Assembly (NCBI GenBank): GCA_902476875.1 | Contig: CABSFC010000116.1 | Coordinates: 1-8,024 of the forward strand | Length of the DNA stretch: 8,024 nt | DNA from: an uncultured Oscillibacter sp. | GTDB lineage: Bacteria > Bacillota > Clostridia > Oscillospirales > Oscillospiraceae | Direction of reading: 5' to 3' | Shown here: in pieces, positions 6,585 to 8,024 of the stretch | Position numbering within the stretch: position 1 is the first letter of the stretch | How the letters are laid out: each line of letters starts with the position of its first letter | Program-made: the position numbers and the translations under genes | The notes under the pieces: model-generated | The model's input: the letters and a program-made list of their open reading frames with translations, nothing else | Databases searched by the model: none | Told to the model about the DNA's origin: nothing

Positions 6585-8024
6585 GACCGGAGCTCCTCGC
6601 CCCCGCCGGGTCGCCGGAGTCCCTGCGGGCCGCCGTGCAGAACGGGGCCGACGCGGTGTACCTGGGCTGGGGCGATTTCAACGCCCGCCGGGGCGCCAGG
6701 AATTTCTCGGACGAGGAATTCGCGGACGCGCTGGCCTATTGTCATGTCCGGGGCGCGCGGGTCTTCCTGACCCTGAACACCCTGGTGACGGACCGGGAGC
6801 TGCCAAGGGCCCTGGAGACCGCCGCCTCCGCCTGCCGCCTGGGGGTGGACGCCGTGCTGGTCCAGGACTGGGGCCTGTTCGACCTGCTGCGCCGCTCCCT
6901 GCCGGACCTGCCCCTCCACGCCAGCACCCAGATGAGCGTGTTCACCTCCGGCGGCGCCGTCGAGATGGCCCACGACGGCTGCCAGCGGGTGGTCATCGCC
7001 CGGGAGTGCTCCCGGGCGGACACCGCCGCCATCTGTGAAAACTGCCCCGCCGAGGTGGAGGTCTTTGTCCACGGCGCGCTGTGCATGTGCTACTCCGGCC
7101 AGTGCGCCATGAGCGCCCTGATCGGCGGCCGTTCCGGCAACCGGGGCCGCTGCGCCCAACCCTGCCGCCTGCCCTACGAGGTAGTCTCCGCCAGTTCCTG
7201 GGAGGCCGCCGATCCGGAACAGCGTTCCGGCGCCGCGTTTGCGGCGTCCAAGCGTGTTGACAGCGTCAAAACCTTGCCGCAGGCGGAATTCACTTCCGCC
7301 GAGGATTTCAAATCAAAGGGTTCCCGTCCGGCTCCCGCCGGGCGGGACGGCCGCTCCGGCAACCGGGGCCGCCGCGCCCAACCCTGCCGCCCGCCCTACG
7401 GTTTCACCACCCCCGCGAAGAAGGACTACCCCCTGAGCCTGAAGGACAGCTCCCTGGCCCGGGAGCTGCGGGACATGGCCGATATGGGCGTGGCCTGCCT
7501 GAAGCTGGAGGGGCGGATGAAGCGGCCCGAGTACGTGGCGGTCGTCACACGCGTTTACGCCCGATTGCTGGAGGAGGGCCGCGCGCCCACGCCCGCCGAG
7601 GAGGCGGAGCTTGAACAGGCGTTTTCCCGCTCCGGCTTTACCGACTGGTACTGGCAGGGCAGACACGGCGCCGGGATGTTCGGCACCCGGCCGGAAAACG
7701 CGCCGGACCCCAAGGAGCTGTTTGACGCGGCCAGAGCCGCCTATGAAAGAGACGATCTGCGCACCGTCCCGGTTCGCTTTGCCTGTGAGATCAGGGGCGG
7801 CGTGCCCTGCGCCCTGACGGCCACGGACCCGGACGGGCACACCGTCACGGTGGCCGGCCCCGTGCCGGAGGCCGCCCGGAACCGCGGCGTCACCGCCGGG
7901 GAGATCGAAAGCCGCCTGAAAAAGACCGGCGGCACCGCTTTTCGCTGCGAGCGGGCGGAGGCCGCGGTGGACGATGGGCTGTCCCTCCCCGCCAGCGCCG
8001 TCAACGCCCTGCGGCGGGACGCCC
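6581..8024 (+). CDS. U32-family protein, RlhA/DUF3656 type, with 74-codon internal insertion (3' truncated)
   Basis: U32 proteins include RlhA and TrhP, Fe-S enzymes needed for hydroxylation of 23S rRNA and tRNA, although many are still labelled peptidases. The reading frame is open for 481 codons to the window edge. The N-terminus PELLAPAGSPESLRAAV and HASTQM (113-118) are typical. The signature VFVHGALCMCYSGQC (C168, C175) is followed by SGNRGRCAQPCRLPY (C191, C195). Then 74 extra residues interrupt the protein (about 200-273), ending in a second, altered copy of the Cys motif in which C191 becomes R265. Family sequence resumes with YPLSLKD (283-289), LEGRMK (309-314) and MFGTRPE (366-372); the last, with the following region, indicates the long DUF3656-bearing form. 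The start is set by the ATGA overlap with zapA, with no strong ribosome binding site. Function with the insertion is uncertain. Confidence 0.88.
   Translation, partial: MRPELLAPAGSPESLRAAVQNGADAVYLGWGDFNARRGARNFSDEEFADALAYCHVRGARVFLTLNTLVTDRELPRALETAASACRLGVDAVLVQDWGLFDLLRRSLPDLPLHASTQMSVFTSGGAVEMAHDGCQRVVIARECSRADTAAICENCPAEVEVFVHGALCMCYSGQCAMSALIGGRSGNRGRCAQPCRLPYEVVSASSWEAADPEQRSGAAFAASKRVDSVKTLPQAEFTSAEDFKSKGSRPAPAGRDGRSGNRGRRAQPCRPPYGFTTPAKKDYPLSLKDSSLARELRDMADMGVACLKLEGRMKRPEYVAVVTRVYARLLEEGRAPTPAEEAELEQAFSRSGFTDWYWQGRHGAGMFGTRPENAPDPKELFDAARAAYERDDLRTVPVRFACEIRGGVPCALTATDPDGHTVTVAGPVPEAARNRGVTAGEIESRLKKTGGTAFRCERAEAAVDDGLSLPASAVNALRRDA
7126..7178 (+). repeat. 53-bp direct repeat, copy 1 (native U32 Cys motif)
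   Basis: This copy encodes the family motif GRSGNRGRCAQPCRLPY. It matches copy 2 (7348-7400) at 50 of 53 bases with no gaps. It is judged the native copy because it carries the conserved Cys (TGC at 7151) and Leu (CTG at 7168-7170). Confidence 0.95.
7179..7347 (+). mobile_element. 169-bp in-frame inserted segment rich in inverted repeats
   Basis: This segment lies between the two 53-bp repeats and has no counterpart in usual U32 proteins. It is AT-richer than its surroundings: 7261-7320 is 32 of 60 GC, against about 41-42 of 60 in comparable flanking rows. It uses codons that are rare here (GTA, AGT, TCA, ACT, TTG, AAA, GTT). It encodes a hydrophilic stretch including LPQAEFTSAEDFKSKGSRP. 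I see no terminal inverted repeats and no transposase, so the class is unknown: a REP/MITE-like or Rickettsia-palindromic-element-like insertion is inferred. Confidence 0.5.
7214..7300. repeat. Cluster of perfect short inverted repeats inside the insert
   Basis: Four hairpins can be read: CCGGAAC-agc-GTTCCGG (7214-7230), directly abutting CGCCGC-gttt-GCGGCG (7231-7246), then TTGAC-agc-GTCAA (7257-7269) and GGCGGAA-ttcac-TTCCGCC (7282-7300). A further nested GC palindrome lies at 7324-7350. Two of the loops are the same triplet AGC. Confidence 0.7.
7348..7400 (+). repeat. 53-bp direct repeat, copy 2 (altered Cys motif)
   Basis: This is the second copy, offset by 222 bp and therefore in frame. 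The three differences from copy 1 are all T to C: 7354 (silent), 7373 (Cys to Arg) and 7392 (Leu to Pro). The sequence after this copy (GFTTPAKKDYPLSLKD) is what would follow the native motif in a normal U32 protein. Confidence 0.95.

Noticed and set aside
7126..7400. Diversity-generating retroelement template/variable repeats
   Set aside because: The only similarity is a substituted repeat pair. Three transitions of one kind, most adenines unchanged, and no reverse transcriptase or accessory gene in the window.
7126..7400. CRISPR-like repeat-spacer unit
   Set aside because: Only two copies, separated by 169 bp, lying inside a coding frame and encoding a protein motif.
7174..7436. Small frames in and across the insert (minus 7174-7362, plus 7239-7436) as separate genes
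   Set aside because: No ribosome binding sites; they overlap the open U32 frame and look like by-products of the inserted sequence.

Overview
The window carries eight protein genes on high-GC DNA (about two-thirds GC) and looks like the chromosome of a high-GC Clostridia bacterium, probably of the Oscillospiraceae (Flavonifractor/Lawsonibacter-like). This placement is inferred from three things: the ileS-lspA-rluD order known from Firmicutes, a DnaD-type plus DnaI-type primosome pair that is typical of Firmicutes, and the strong GCC/CTG/GGC codon bias. No RNA genes, CRISPR array or recognisable insertion sequence are visible.

Region 1 (2-1840): the 3' part of ileS (isoleucyl-tRNA synthetase), ended by a perfect 14-bp hairpin terminator. 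Region 2 (1843-4074): a candidate promoter followed by a tightly packed three-gene operon on the plus strand: lspA, rluD (overlapping lspA by 29 bp) and a small lipoprotein (ATGA overlap with rluD). The lipoprotein has a lipobox, a leucine-zipper coiled coil and one textbook EF-hand loop, so LspA is encoded together with one of its probable substrates. A symmetric hairpin at 4047-4073 serves both this operon and the convergent one.

Region 3 (4077-6062): a minus-strand operon made of a DnaD/DnaB-like protein, starting at GTG, and a DnaI/DnaC-like AAA+ helicase loader. Together they form a replication-restart or helicase-loading module. Region 4 (6003-6251) is a 249-bp divergent promoter region. 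Region 5 (6252-8024): zapA (FtsZ-ring-associated protein) overlapping a U32-family gene of the long RlhA/DUF3656 type that runs off the right edge.

The most unusual thing here lies inside the U32 gene. A 53-bp stretch encoding its conserved Cys motif (GRSGNRGRCAQPCR) occurs twice, 222 bp apart (exactly 74 codons), on either side of 169 bp of AT-richer, hairpin-rich DNA that stays open in frame. Removing one repeat copy plus the insert restores an ordinary U32 sequence. This looks like an in-frame insertion with a long target duplication, or a nested duplication, in an otherwise conserved RNA-modification-family gene.
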